DNA of 64,000 nt from NCBI RefSeq assembly GCF_004027225.2, contig NC_044277.2, positions 83,836,283 to 83,900,282 on the forward strand, written 5' to 3'. A program made the position numbers and the translations under genes. Of this stretch, positions 52,691 through 64,000 are shown piece after piece. Below the pieces are notes generated by a model that was not told the origin of the DNA, ran no database searches, and saw only the letters and a list, made by a program, of their open reading frames with translations. This DNA is from Strigops habroptila (taxonomy: Eukaryota > Chordata > Aves > Psittaciformes > Psittacidae). Within the stretch, counting starts at the first letter, position 1, and each line of letters begins with the position of its first letter.

Positions 52691-55600
52691 CCACCTCTGA
52701 TCCCCTTGGGCACGGGAATGCCACCTCCTTGGCCAGTGGCAGGTGGCAGGCACTGCAGTTAGTTAGTTTTAAAGCTGGTTTTGATTTGTGCATGGGTGGG
52801 GGTACGTAACATGCACACAATGGCAGAGGAGTGGGCGCTGGGGTCAGGAGCCATGTGTGGAACAGAGCTGCTCAGTGGTGGTCTGTGCTGCAGAAGATTC
52901 GTTTCTGAACTTCGATCATTTCTGCTTTTTGTTCGATTTTGAAAGCAAAAACCTTGTGAGTAGTTACCTTGCAAGCAAGTACAGCGAGGGTTGGGACAGA
53001 GTAGGTCAAGCCAGCCCGACAGTACCAGTGGCATGTATAGCCAGAGTGTGGGCACCTAGAAAGTTCACTTACTTGGGCCCTTACTTCCCTCTCCCTTCCT
53101 CCCCAGCCTTCTGGGTTAATGCCTTACAGTTTCACCTTTCAGCTCTTCAGTGCACATCTTTAACCAGTTTTAGACAACTTCCATATTCAAAAGACTTCAG
53201 GCCTCGAGGCATCCTCAGGCAGAGGGAAAGCTATGTGAGCCCTTTCCCCCCCACCACTGTCACTCACCCCCTCTTTTTCAGCCTTTCTTTGTTTGGAATT
53301 GTATCTAGTTTCCTTCTGAACTCTTTAAAGCTCCTTACTTCAATGATGGACGTGGGTAACGTATTCCATATGCTCGCTTCCCTTTGGTCGGCGAGCTCTT
53401 CCCGTCTCTGTCTCTGATCCAGGGCCATGCCAGGCTCCTCCTGTTGCCACTTGAAAGCTGGGAAGCGCCCTTGGTTCTTTAATGAAATTAAATGAAATTA
53501 ATTTCACTTTGAACGTTCTTTCTTTTGAGCAGCACACAGTGTTGCTTTGCTCTGCTTAGGTGTCTGCCTATCGTGCCGTAATTGTTTCATCTGTGCCAGG
53601 ATAGTATTTTTACAGCTGGCCGTGCCTTTGATACAAGGAAGTGTGAGAGTTTAAAGGCAGGAGAGGGAGCGATGGTGGGGGAGCCACCGCAGCTGTCTGC
53701 AGCATCCCCAAGTGGGGGGCCATGCTTCACCGACCCACAGTGCAGAGCACCAGCGGGGTGTTTTTCCAATAAAGCGAGGCGAAGCTAATGCAGAAAGGAA
53801 GAGCTGGCATCATCAGGGCCTTGGGAGCACTCACAGGTCTTATGGAGCCTGCCCGGCCTCCCATGGGGCACCCACCTGCCCTGCCCTGCGCCCAGCAGCC
53901 CTGGCTCAGTGCAGCTGGGGCCTTGGTGCCTGCTGTAGCAATGCTGTCCGTGCACCGCATCCCAGCTAAGCGATGGATGGGTCTTCCCAGGTGGGTCTCA
54001 GACCCATGTCACAGGTGACCCCTTCTCCTGCTGCTCTTGCCTGGACCAGGTCTGGGGCTGTCAGTGGACCTGTGCCCATCAGCAGATAGGGGGCTGCGGC
54101 GTGGCCGGGGTTGCTCTCCCTCATGAGACAGCCTTGCTCTCCAGCTCCTTGGCAATCATGGCCCAATGTCTTGCAAAGCTCACCTCTTCATCTTGCGTGA
54201 GGTCCCTTCTGCAGCATGCTGTCCGAAAACTACTTCCAGGTAGGTAATGGTTTCCTTCTTACTGTATCAGCAATGCGCCAAAGGACAGCGGGTGGCAAAT
54301 AGAGAGAGATGGAGGTCATCCAGTTTTCAGAAGACATCATTTGAAGTGCTTGATAATTGCAGCAAAGCTGAAGAGCAAAACACAGCTGGGGAGAGGGAAG
54401 ATGAGATGGAAAGAATCTGACTTAATGTAGCTATTAGAGTCACTAAATATTGTTTATTTGAGGCTGGTTCAGGTTCAAATTCAGTCCCAGGTACTCTTAT
54501 GCTAATTTCTGTCATGCAACAAATGAAAAGCCAAAGCAACTCACTGCTGATTGAGCCAGCTGTATCTCTCCAGTGAAGCAAACACTTTTATGCAAGTACT
54601 TTTGCAGCAGTGTGGAAGCCATTAAACTGTGTGGTTATGAATTTCACCACTCATTTGAGACCTATTAAAATAAGGTATTACATAGCATGCCTGAGGCAGC
54701 AGGGACAGGTGAAAGAGGGCAAGTTTTGAACCAGACCACCGCGGCCTTATCAAGGAAAGCAAAATACATTTCTCTAACTTACAGATACCATAGTCTTAGC
54801 TAGAAACTCATTTGCCAGTCAGGACAGCTAGGGTCTAAAATGTCATTTTTCCCTCCTTAAGGCAAAAAGCAATAATCCTGTGGTGCTGCCTTGCAAATAT
54901 GAATGCAAATGGATTTCGATTGAAGGTCGTTCTGTTACCAGAGGTGTTTCAAGCCTACGGGCTGCTTGTTCCCAACCCAGGGTTTTGCCTGCCCTTTGTT
55001 TTATCTGTGAGGAGGCTCCAGCCGGGCTTTCACAGGTGAGGTGTATGGATCGCACCTGGGAGGAGCAACCTGGCCTCAGCTAGGCACAATTATCCAAATG
55101 AAAGATGAGGTCATTTGTCCCTTCATCTCAGTTTTCATTGCATGCATCAGTTGGGTCTGTTCTCATCTAATCTTTGGCCTCAAGCCCTCCTGTGCTACCA
55201 CCTCCCATGTTCTTCCTTGTACCTGTTCGCTTCCAGTGAGGCAATGGGGTCAGCTGCCAAATCCCTGCTTCCAGATCTGCCACCAGGCGTGTTGGACAGA
55301 ACTTTCTCTTCTCCAGTTATGACATTTTCCTGTGGTTTCTCTCTGTCCCATCCCCTTGTGAATGCTGTACTCTACTGTTTGTCTGCCCCGGTGCATCCAC
55401 AAAGATCTCGCTCTGTCCTGGTGAGTTTTGGCTTTCACCAGCTGTAAGCTTTTTCTCAGCTGTCATTTCATTTATGTATTTTTATTCCGCATTGTTTAGT
55501 TTAGTATCATGTTATGTTAGAATGATGTCATTTCTGGCTCAAACAGCTTTACATTTCAGAAAATGTAATTGGGAACAAGCTCGCTCTCTGGAACAATTTT

Positions 55601-57140
55601 CTTCTGAGCATCAAGCAGATTGGCCTTGTCAATCCTTGGTGATTGTGGTGAGCATCATCTATAGCGGGGAGCCAAGGCCTGCCCCTGTCCAGGGCATAGG
55701 ATGTTGGATAGGAGCATAGGTGTGGGTTCTGTCCCTCATGGGATTGAAGTAGAAACACAGGTGCAGGTGAGGTGCCACTTCGGTGGTCGCTGGAGCTAAG
55801 TGGGTGGCAGGAGGATGGCTGCCCTCTGGACTGGCATGGTGCAAGGTGGAAGTGCGTGTGTATTCAGGATCTTTCTGCTGCCCCAGAGAACAAAGCAGAG
55901 CTGAACTTGGCTGTGGTACAGCTCCCGGGAAACATGAGGCTTAGGCACGAGCAGCAGTGGAGACCTCACCCTGCACAACATACAGGTCTCGGTGGCTCTG
56001 TAGTGCCCTTGTCCTGCTTCCTCTGCCTGGAAACTGGCTGTGTCTCCTCCCTGAGATATTTGGGGCATCTTGGAGCAAAAGACCTCTGAAACCACCATCA
56101 GTGTGTGGGGTTGAGGCTCTCCTCGACAGGCTTAGCTCTCTCTTCTGTTAAAAACAAAACCAACAACTTGGGTTTTGAAGATAGGCTGAGAGCGCTGCCT
56201 CTTTCCTCTAAAATTCTACGTCCTCATGCTGAAGTGCCAGCTGAGAACAGAACACAGCTGTAAAGAGCTTCCAGATGAACACACAGAAAAATCACGAGCT
56301 AAGAAATATGGTTCACTCCTTCCGTGCCCTGCCCTCAAGGTGCTGGATGGCTTTTGCTGGTGTACCTCTTGCAGCTCCCAGTGAACGCCTGTGAGGTGGG
56401 AATGTGTCTTTGTCTCCTGCCCCAACCCAGCCAGTACCACAGGTCTTAGATGTCCCCCAGGACCACACTCCAGCTGGTGGCCTCTCATTCCCACCACTGA
56501 TAGATCCAAGTGCCCTCCATAAACATGCAGAACAAGATCTGTGGGACATCCCCCTTTAAAGTCATGACAATTCCTTAATGAGCTGCTGTCTTCTCCTGTC
56601 CTACTTAATGCTGTATCTGTTATGGTTGTAGACAGGGCTCGATTCAGTAGCTCACACATAGATGTGACAGCTTAGTGTCATTTGAGAAAGCCTGGCACAC
56701 CCCAGCAGGCCTCCAGCTGCCTCTCCAGACCTGTGTATGTCTTGAGCCTCATTTTCTACCTCTGTGTTGCTGCCACAGGTAGCTGTGAGTGCCTTGGGTG
56801 GCAGTGGGACACCGGGGTGCAGGTAGCTGGAGGAAGCCCTCGCTGCATGCCCTTTGCAGTGGAAGCAGTGGGCAAAAATAAAAGTTCTTAATTTATATAA
56901 ATGTAAATTAAGGCAGCTGACCCTTCTGCTGACCCCTCTGTGCCCCAAGGCACACAGTGTCCTGCACCATCCCTGGGACCACTGCCTGGGTGGGTGCAGC
57001 TGGGGTGGAGTGATGCTGCAGTGTGTGTGGTGGTGGTCCTGGGTCCTCTGTGCACCTCCCAGACCCACATACATACATCCCTGCGTCCTCAGTGCAGTCA
57101 GGGGAGTGGGAAAGTCAGGGAAGGAAAGGGGAGGATGAGA
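52691..57140. other. Intergenic DNA
   Basis: Mostly unassigned. A possible ancient LINE remnant lies at about 53270-53400. Moderately GC-rich patches give random open frames (for example near 53700-54020 and 55760-56100) without recognisable protein motifs. Confidence 0.55.
53270..53400 (-). mobile_element. Possible ancient CR1/L3-type LINE 3' remnant
   Basis: On the + strand ggaattgtatctagtttcc, gaactctttaaagctcc and gtaacgtattccatatgctc resemble the antisense 3' parts of very old amniote CR1/L3-like elements, where a phrase meaning not-greater-than-N-residues before a cac/cat 'ttcca' core recurs. The match is from memory and diverged. Confidence 0.3.
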
Positions 57141-57600
57141 GCACCTGAGTTAGATGCTAAGTGCAAGTTTAAGGAAGGTCTTGGAAATTCTTGAAGTTTG
57201 TAGGAGATAGATAACTTCTTGTCACAGGTACTCAGTGAGCCAACTAGGAAAGCCGCCCTCCTAGACTTGCTGTTTGTGAATAGAGAAGAACTCCTGGGCG
57301 ATGTGATGGTAGGTGGCTGCCTTGGCCACAGTGATCATGAAATGGTTGAGTTTAAAGTTGTCAGTGTAACGAGGAAAAAGGACAGCAGAGTTGCTACCCA
57401 GACTTCAGGAGAGCAAACTTTAAGCTATTCGGGGGGCTATTTAATAGAGTACCCTGGGAATCTGCTTTTGAGGGTTTAGGAGTCCACAGGTACTGGTCAG
57501 TTTTTAAGCAGCACAGGAGCAGTGGCTGGAAAGCAGGGCAGTAATGAGGGATGAAGGACCACCTGTGCTGAAGCCTGCAGGTAGTTTGGCGCTGCATGAG
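57140..57600 (+). mobile_element. CR1 LINE internal fragment (end of endonuclease domain and linker)
   Basis: Translation from 57219 gives VLSEPTRKAALLDLLFVNRE, then LLGDVMVGGCLGHSDHEMVE, the C-terminal part of the CR1 endonuclease with the SDHE motif. Broken linker sequence follows (gactt caggagagcaaacttt). It lacks the CR1 3' end, unusual for a direct LINE insertion. Confidence 0.85.
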
Positions 57601-60110
57601 CTGCTCTTGCTCATCTCAGTGAGGTTTCTGCTCAGAAATCTGAGGCATGTGCTTCAAACACCAAAATGAATTAATTCCCTGCCTTAAACCCACCACATGA
57701 ACCTTCTCCCTTGTTGCTGTATGGGTAGACACAGCTGCCGAGAGAGGGTCGGTGCACCCACTTTGGCTGCGCTGTGGGTAACAAATCCAGCACGCTCTCC
57801 CCAAACTTAGTCCCCTCTTCCCCTCTCTAAAACCCAAAATAAGAAAAGCTCCTTTGAGTGACAAAATACAGAATGAGGAAACAGCTGCTTTGCAGACAAA
57901 ACTGGCTGCTCTCTCTTGGTGTAAGCTGGTGGCGGCTTCTGCAAAAGCTTCCCAAGCCTCTTCCTTAGAGCTGATGGGTTGTGCCTGTCGAATACATAGG
58001 CAGCTCTGCCATACACTTAGTCCGAGGTGCAGCGTAGGCTGCATGAGCTGGGTTGGCCAGAAATAGAGGGCAGGGTTGGCCATGGCTGCGCTCAGCCATT
58101 CGGGATGGGGAAATGAGTGCACCAGTAGATGACTTAATTTCCACACTGCCTCCAGCCTGCCTCGCAGAGGGGTTTCAGTGCTTTTACTCATGGAAAAGGC
58201 TCCTGCAGGCCCCAGGTTGGTGATGTTATGAGCGGGAGCCTTGGCTTTCATTTGCTTCCCATTCAGAGCCTCTTTGCCAGCATGACCCCCCCACTGCCGG
58301 TGCCGCTTCCTTGGCTGCGTGTGGTCTTTTTGCCGAATCCTGCCGGTTTTTATTTTTGGTTACCATCAGAAAGGAGCTGCAGAATAATTGCTCTTTCACT
58401 TTGCTCCTAAATAGGCCACGCTGCTCGTCTGTATAAATGTTCTCTTCATGCATCTTGTCACTCTGCCTCGCAGGCTTCCTCGGAGGGGAAAGAAACCCCA
58501 ACCCACTTAATTTCTTAAAAAGATGCCTTTTCTTCCTCATGAATCGCCCTTGCTCTGTGTGATAGCCAGCAATTGGCCCCAAAGGATGAATACTAAGCAG
58601 CTTTGCCAAGGTGCAATTCAGTTATAAGACATCCCGTATATCCGGGGCTGTCCTGGAAGACCTTGAGGGCAGAGGGATTGAAGCCAGGGAGGAAGGCCAC
58701 CTCGGCAGCTCCACCCCGCTCAAGCACTCGACCTAAAGCCAAAGCCAGGTTTTAGCCACTGGTGTGCAAATCCTGGTGACACGGGCGGGCTGCCCGTGTG
58801 TGCCAGTCAGCCTTCTCCAGGATGAAAGCTTTTGCTGTCAGGCTATTCAAAGGGAAACATCCTGAGGCTGAATTCTGCTGGTGTGCACCAGTTCCTGCTC
58901 CGGAGGCCAGCCCGTGTCTCGGCTCGCCTCAGACCTGCAGGAAGGGAGGGAGGGAAGGAGGGAGCCCTGGGGGAAGGGTAGAGAGGAGCAAGGCAGGCTT
59001 CGCAAAGCTGCCCGCAGTGCCCCTGCCCTGCTGCTCCTTGCCTGCGTGCCCAGAGGCAAATGTGATCATCTCCAACGCGATAAGATTTGGCCATGGAGCA
59101 TGCAAAGCTCTGGCTCCACCATGAAGCATAGCACTACGACGTCTTCCTTCCTTACTGAACTACTTGCCTGCAGAGATCACACAACCGATTGTGTCTAATA
59201 CCATTTACGTGACCTGATTATTTATCATAAAGAAAGCTGGCTCAGTGCTGGTTAGCTTTTATTGTGATGTTTTCCCAGTGCACAGAGGCCACCCTGAAGG
59301 AAACACGTGGGGAAGACTGGCCCATGCGCCATGCTGGGCTGAAGCCCATGTCATTCTTGCAGAGCCAAGGTGGAGCTTGTTACAGAAACAGAAGAAAAAG
59401 GTCTAAGTTGGGAAAATGAAGCACGTGGAAGAGGTGGGTGCGTGTGGGAGCAGCACCCGTGCCTGGAGGGGTGAGGGAAGCAGCGGGTGAGGAGCTGCTT
59501 GGCTCGCCTTGTGTGACTCTGCATATTCGGAGGAAAAAAGGAGTGGCACAAAAGCATGACCTGAGATCACTGCTGCAGGCTGTGCTTTGCTTTGCAGGCA
59601 TTGAAGGAAGGGCAAGCACAGGTTTTGTATTTTAAAATAGTGAACAGGAATGTAGGGCCTTAAGAGGCATCCTGAGGCTCCACTCCAAGACTGCAACCTC
59701 TACCATCACCCACAACTCACTATAGACTTCTGTTCCAGACTGCCCTAGCTCCATTACGGAGGTAATTAGGCTGGACTTCATCCTTCTTCTCTCAGTAAAA
59801 GGCTATTCTGGAGCCTCCTTGCTCTGACTAGTAGAAACCAGATGTCTTGGGAGCAGGGGGGAAAAAGGGGGAAGTGAGCGAGCAGCTGCGTGGTTCTGAG
59901 TTACCGGCTGGGTTTAAACCACGACACCAGATAAGAAGATGGGAGCAGCCACGTGGGATCAGCTGAAGGATCCTTCTGAGTGTCATATGTCCAGCATCAG
60001 TCACTAGTGTATTCAAGCAGGAAAAGCAAAATCTCTTAAGAGAAGTTAGAATATAGCCAAAACAAACAAACTATCAGCTTCTCTGGGAGAAAACACATAG
60101 CATTTAGGTG
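57601..60110. other. Intergenic DNA
   Basis: No gene recognised. A purine-rich GGGA/GGAA patch lies near 58937-58980. Confidence 0.6.
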
Positions 60111-60114
60111 TTAG

Positions 60115-60359
60115 ATTCAGGTTAGATCTAAGGAAGAAGTTCTTCACTATGAGGGTGGTGAGGCCCTGGCACAGGTTGCCCAGAGAAGCTGTGGCTGCCC
60201 CATCCCTGGCAGTGTTCAAGGCCAGGTTGGACACAGGGGCTTGGAGCAACCTGCTCTAGTGGAAGGTGTTCCTGCTTGTGGCAGGGAGGTGGAACTGGAT
60301 GAGCTTTAAGGTCCCTTCCAACCCAAACCATTCTATGAGTCTATGTGATTCTATGATTG
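60115..60359 (+). mobile_element. CR1 LINE 3' fragment, sense
   Basis: Starts inside the CR1 C-terminal coding region (ggttagatctaaggaagaag) and runs through tgttcaaggccaggttggac to ccttccaacccaaaccattc and a terminal run of attctatg-like repeats. A 5'-truncated copy about 245 bp long. Confidence 0.92.
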
Positions 60360-60372
60360 TCAGGCTACATCT

Positions 60373-60803
60373 TAGCGTACTGTCTCCAGTTGTAGGGTCC
60401 TTGGTACAAGAGGAGCATTGACACACTGGAGCAAGTCCAACAGAAGGATGTCATGTGCCATGAGAGAACGGGCTATCCTTCCAGCCAGGAGAAGAGAAGG
60501 CTGAAAGGAGACCTTCTGTCTGCGCCTAACTTGCAGGAAATACAGAGCCAGGGTCATCTTGGAAGTGCACAGTGAAAGGATGAGAGGCATGAAACAGAAG
60601 TTACATACGAGGAAACCCAAGTCAGACACTAGTAAACTGTTTTCATAGGGATGGTGGTCAAAACATCTCCTGTAGAGATGTGCAAAACTCTCCCAGACAA
60701 CGGCTTGCTCTGATGAGAAGAAGCTGGCTGTGCTGGCTGTGCTTTGTGTAGGGACTGAGCCAGGCAGTCCCTTTTCCAACCTTAGTTATTGTGTGATTCT
60801 ATG
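60373..60803 (+). mobile_element. Older CR1 LINE 3' fragment, sense, head-to-tail with the previous copy
   Basis: Diverged CR1 3' region. It begins gtactgtctccagttgtagg, then cactggagcaagtccaacag and agccaggagaagagaaggct, and ends ccttttccaaccttagttat plus gtgtgattctatg. It is clearly older than the neighbour at 60115-60359. Confidence 0.8.
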
Positions 60804-63800
60804 TTTTGTTTATAGGTACACCAAATTTTATTTCTTCAGTTATATGTATACCTGTAGCTCAGGCTACTACGAGTGTAATGACCATTGTTCAACACCTCCC
60901 ATTTTCACTTTCTTGTAACGTTAACAGATGGCATTTGTTTAGGTTGAAATTGTCAGAGAAGCTCTTTGTGCAGCATCTTTTCTCTCAGTACATTTCTCTC
61001 TTTCCCTTTGCTGTTCCAGTTTATGTGCTCTAAGAACAAGATTCCTGAAACAGTCATGACCAGGAGCCAGGTGGTGGCTTGGAAACAAGGCGACATCTCC
61101 AGCAGACGTGGCTTACAGGGTTGTCAGACAACTGATGCTCCAGCTGTACTGGTGACCAAGGTCCATGCTCGAGCTCAGCTCCTGGGCCTTCTCTCTGTAG
61201 TAGCCCTCTTTTCTGGAGGGTGTCACCAGCAGCCACATGCAGGTGTTTGTGAGAACCAGTTGGTGTTGGTGGGAGCCCTGCTCCACCACATCCAAACTCT
61301 GGCCCCAGGGGATGCCTGTGGCTCACACAGTGACTGCATCTGCACACCGGCGACAGAGACCATCATCTTGGTGTCAAGAAAATCAATTGGGCAATTACAA
61401 ACTAAGATGGGGCAGGAGGTCCAAAAGGCCTAAAGGAAGTAGGTCCTTCCCCTCTGCCACCCACAGAAATCAATTGCTGTTAATTCACTGTTCTTTGAAC
61501 TCAACTGCACCCCGCTTGGTTAAAATGGCTATGACCTCCATGCAGCCTTCTCTGTGCCACTTTAACTGCATCAGGTGAAAACCATATTTCACATGAAGCT
61601 GGTGGGGCTCCAGGGCATGAACCCTCCATACTGTTCCTTTTGCAGCCTGTCCTCTAACCCTTTAGTGCAGAAGACAGCACGTAAAACAGTCATACCCGAA
61701 GGACCAACACTCTCACTGGTGAACCCTTCGTGAACCCAGGAGAAAATCAGGGGTTTAAAAAACCCAACAGAACCATATTTCACATCCTCTGTGTCAGCAG
61801 ATCTGCAGGGCAGGTTTAGGCGTCTGGGATAAAATAAAATAAAAATTGCAAAGTAGGATTCCCTGTAGGGGATTAGGTTTCATTTTAAAACTTTAAACAA
61901 ACATGGAAATCTTAGCATAAGCTTCTCGAAGATGAAGTATTCTGGCATGAATTTAGGAAGAAAGAGCATAAGGCTGGGCCCCAAGAGACTTTAGGATTAC
62001 TGTCTTATCTACCACCATGCAGACTGTGGTGTGACCATCTCCTGCTTTGCTCAAGCCAGATCTTCCAGGCTGACTTCTGCCTTCCCATTCCAGTGTGAGC
62101 TGAGGACTTAAATACACTTAGAAGATCCGTTTGTTCAGCTTTCTCTCTTTCATTGCTGCCTGCTCATCTTTGGGGCATTGCAAGAGCTCTGGGACGAGGC
62201 CTGGTCCCTGCGTGTTTGTAAAATGATGAGCTCTGATTTTTATTGCTCCTCACTGAGGGACATTACAAAGAGTCGAGTCGCCGTGTGTTGATTTGGCTGT
62301 GTCCAGCATTGCTGACCACAGCTGGAGGTCTATGGCTGTAAAGAGTGATATCGGTGTTAATGACACACACAGTTAAGGACTGCTCCCTGCACAGCTCCAC
62401 ATCCTCGCATGCACATCCACAGCACGCATGGGAGGAGGCGCAGGAAGCAGGTGTCCCCTTGTTCTTCTGTTCAGAAAATAGAAGAGTGTTGAGTTAAGCT
62501 TGATTGGAGGAGAAACCCCTTCATAATATCAGACTGTGCATTCCCATGGCCACTGAAGGCCACAGTGAAGGCCACAGTGAAGGCCACTCAATCAGTCCCA
62601 CAGCCTGGCACCAGTGACCTCCATGTGCTTTTGCACAGCGGTGCCCGACTCACTCCCTTCTCCCTTGCATGATCCTGGCTCTGCTGCACGTGTGAGGGCA
62701 GCAGAAGCAGGTTTTCTCCTGCTCTTTGATGTGACATAGTGTGAATGACCCAGGGTTTATGAAACCCGGGTGGAAAAGTTGGGAGTGGAAAGCAGAGCCA
62801 GCCCCGTAGTTGCAGACCTGACAGGCAATTTGTGTTTTCTTTTGCAAGACTCATTTTGGGCGCAGGACATGTGGGGTTTCAGTACTACAGGGGAAGGGCT
62901 GGCCGTCTTTCCAGTGTGTAAAATGGCATCCATCCATGCAGTTCAAATACAAAATCAAGGTGGTCACGGACCTACTTCAGCTTCTGACCTCATTTTCCTC
63001 ATGCTTTGTGGGGAAAAAGAAGATTGTTCCATTTGCCCAAACAAGCAAGTGGTGTTTGGTGTGTGTATCTGTACACAGTCGGGCAGGGAGAGGTATGTAT
63101 GGTGTACAAATACGCTCGTGCTTGCAATGCAGCTTTGATTGCACAGTTGTATTGCAGATGGAGGCGACACCAAATCATATTGTGTAACAACAGAAGGTTT
63201 TTCCAGAGTTACACAACGGCTGGATCCTGTACTGGAGATCAAGAAACTTGAACTAATTGATTTCAGGTAATGAAGCACGCTCTAGGCACTGGAAACTTTG
63301 TACATTACATACACACCCCGTCCCTTCCGCCCTGAAACTGTCCCGACATAGGTGACAACATTTGGAATTGTTTTGCTTCAAGGTTAATGTGCTTGGCATA
63401 GTTGAGGGAACACAGATAACAGTGCTGAACTAATACTTGGTGCCTGCTATCGTGGAAGATGCAAGGTGTCTGATAGCCCTTCACAGAGACCCTACCTGTG
63501 AGCAACAGGGACAAAACAGTCAAAGCAGCAGCAGAGTCCCAGCTAAGTGCATCAGGTGATGGTGACAGCTCGGTAAAGCACACTTACACATGTGGTCACA
63601 GTGGAGCTTAAATTTCCCACTTTGAAGAGCCGGGGGAAACCTGCTAAACCCTTTGCTTCACCAAGATATATCAGGCATATCCAGGGCCACTCCTGCCAGC
63701 ACAAGAGCACGTCCTAGGGAAAAAAAAGGGCAGGGGAAGTGTGGAACATGACTGAAAAACATTAGCTGCTCCTATTTATCTGGCTTATACAAAGAGGGGC

Positions 63801-64000
63801 ATTTTAGAGGTGCCCTGGTGAGACCTGGCTTTGAATCCTTTTCCCATTGCTTCTAGAAAAATCCTGCTGTAAGGCCCTTGCAGTCGCAGTGCCTTGATTA
63901 TTTCAGGGACACAGATGATGCTGCCGTCTTCTGATGTGTCCCCAGTAAACCCTCTTCTAGGGGACAACCACCTCCAGGCAGAGACACCAAGATTCAGCTG
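60804..64000. other. Intergenic DNA to the window edge
   Basis: No exon or repeat family recognised, apart from a short 12-mer repeat at 62548-62586 (three to four ggccacagtgaa-like units). In human the next gene in this direction is PHLPP1; no part of it is visible here. Confidence 0.55.

Noticed and set aside
47040..64000. Search for TNFRSF11A, PHLPP1 or other neighbouring exons at both window ends
   Set aside because: No translated segment in 1-3950 or 47040-64000 showed leucine-rich repeats, PP2C motifs, cysteine-rich TNF-receptor repeats or any other recognisable family.

Overview
The window looks like bird nuclear DNA. It holds one multi-exon gene with large AT-rich introns. The dispersed repeats that I can recognise are nearly all CR1 LINE retrotransposons, some carrying the avian-type 3' end made of short ATTCTATG-like repeats. 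There are no operons, bacterial signals or CRISPR arrays.

The only protein-coding gene I can support is ZCCHC2 (zinc finger CCHC-domain-containing protein 2) on the + strand. I could follow it from start codon to stop codon through 14 coding exons between 4961 and 45067. Every intron begins GT and ends AG, and all exon phases join. The spliced frame is 3549 nt, giving 1182 residues, close to the human protein as I remember it (about 1178). In order, the protein has a conserved alpha-helical N-terminal block, a PX-like module spread over exons 3 to 6, Ser/acidic linkers, a long Pro/Ser/Thr-rich region in the large exon 13, a cysteine cluster, and a retroviral-type CCHC zinc knuckle near the C terminus. 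The family is linked to post-transcriptional RNA control through recruitment of TENT4-type poly(A) polymerases.

Layout: 1-3950 is upstream non-coding DNA. About 3960-6060 is a CpG-island promoter with the 5' UTR (two upstream ORFs) and exon 1. Intron 1 (5894-20188) contains a second, separate CpG island at about 8050-9080 with promoter-like motifs, and three CR1 copies. Exons 2-14 lie between 20189 and 45067. Intron 6 holds a 5'-truncated CR1 with a 365-codon open reverse-transcriptase frame. The 3' UTR runs from 45068 to about 47030 with three candidate poly(A) signals. From 47040 to 64000 I see intergenic DNA with CR1 fragments and no convincing exon. In human the neighbours are TNFRSF11A upstream and PHLPP1 downstream; neither is visible here.

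I found no wholly new system. The points most worth a second look are the intronic CpG island, the overlapping uORFs, a conserved-looking cysteine cluster beside the zinc knuckle, a possible intron-retention C terminus, and the open CR1 frame.
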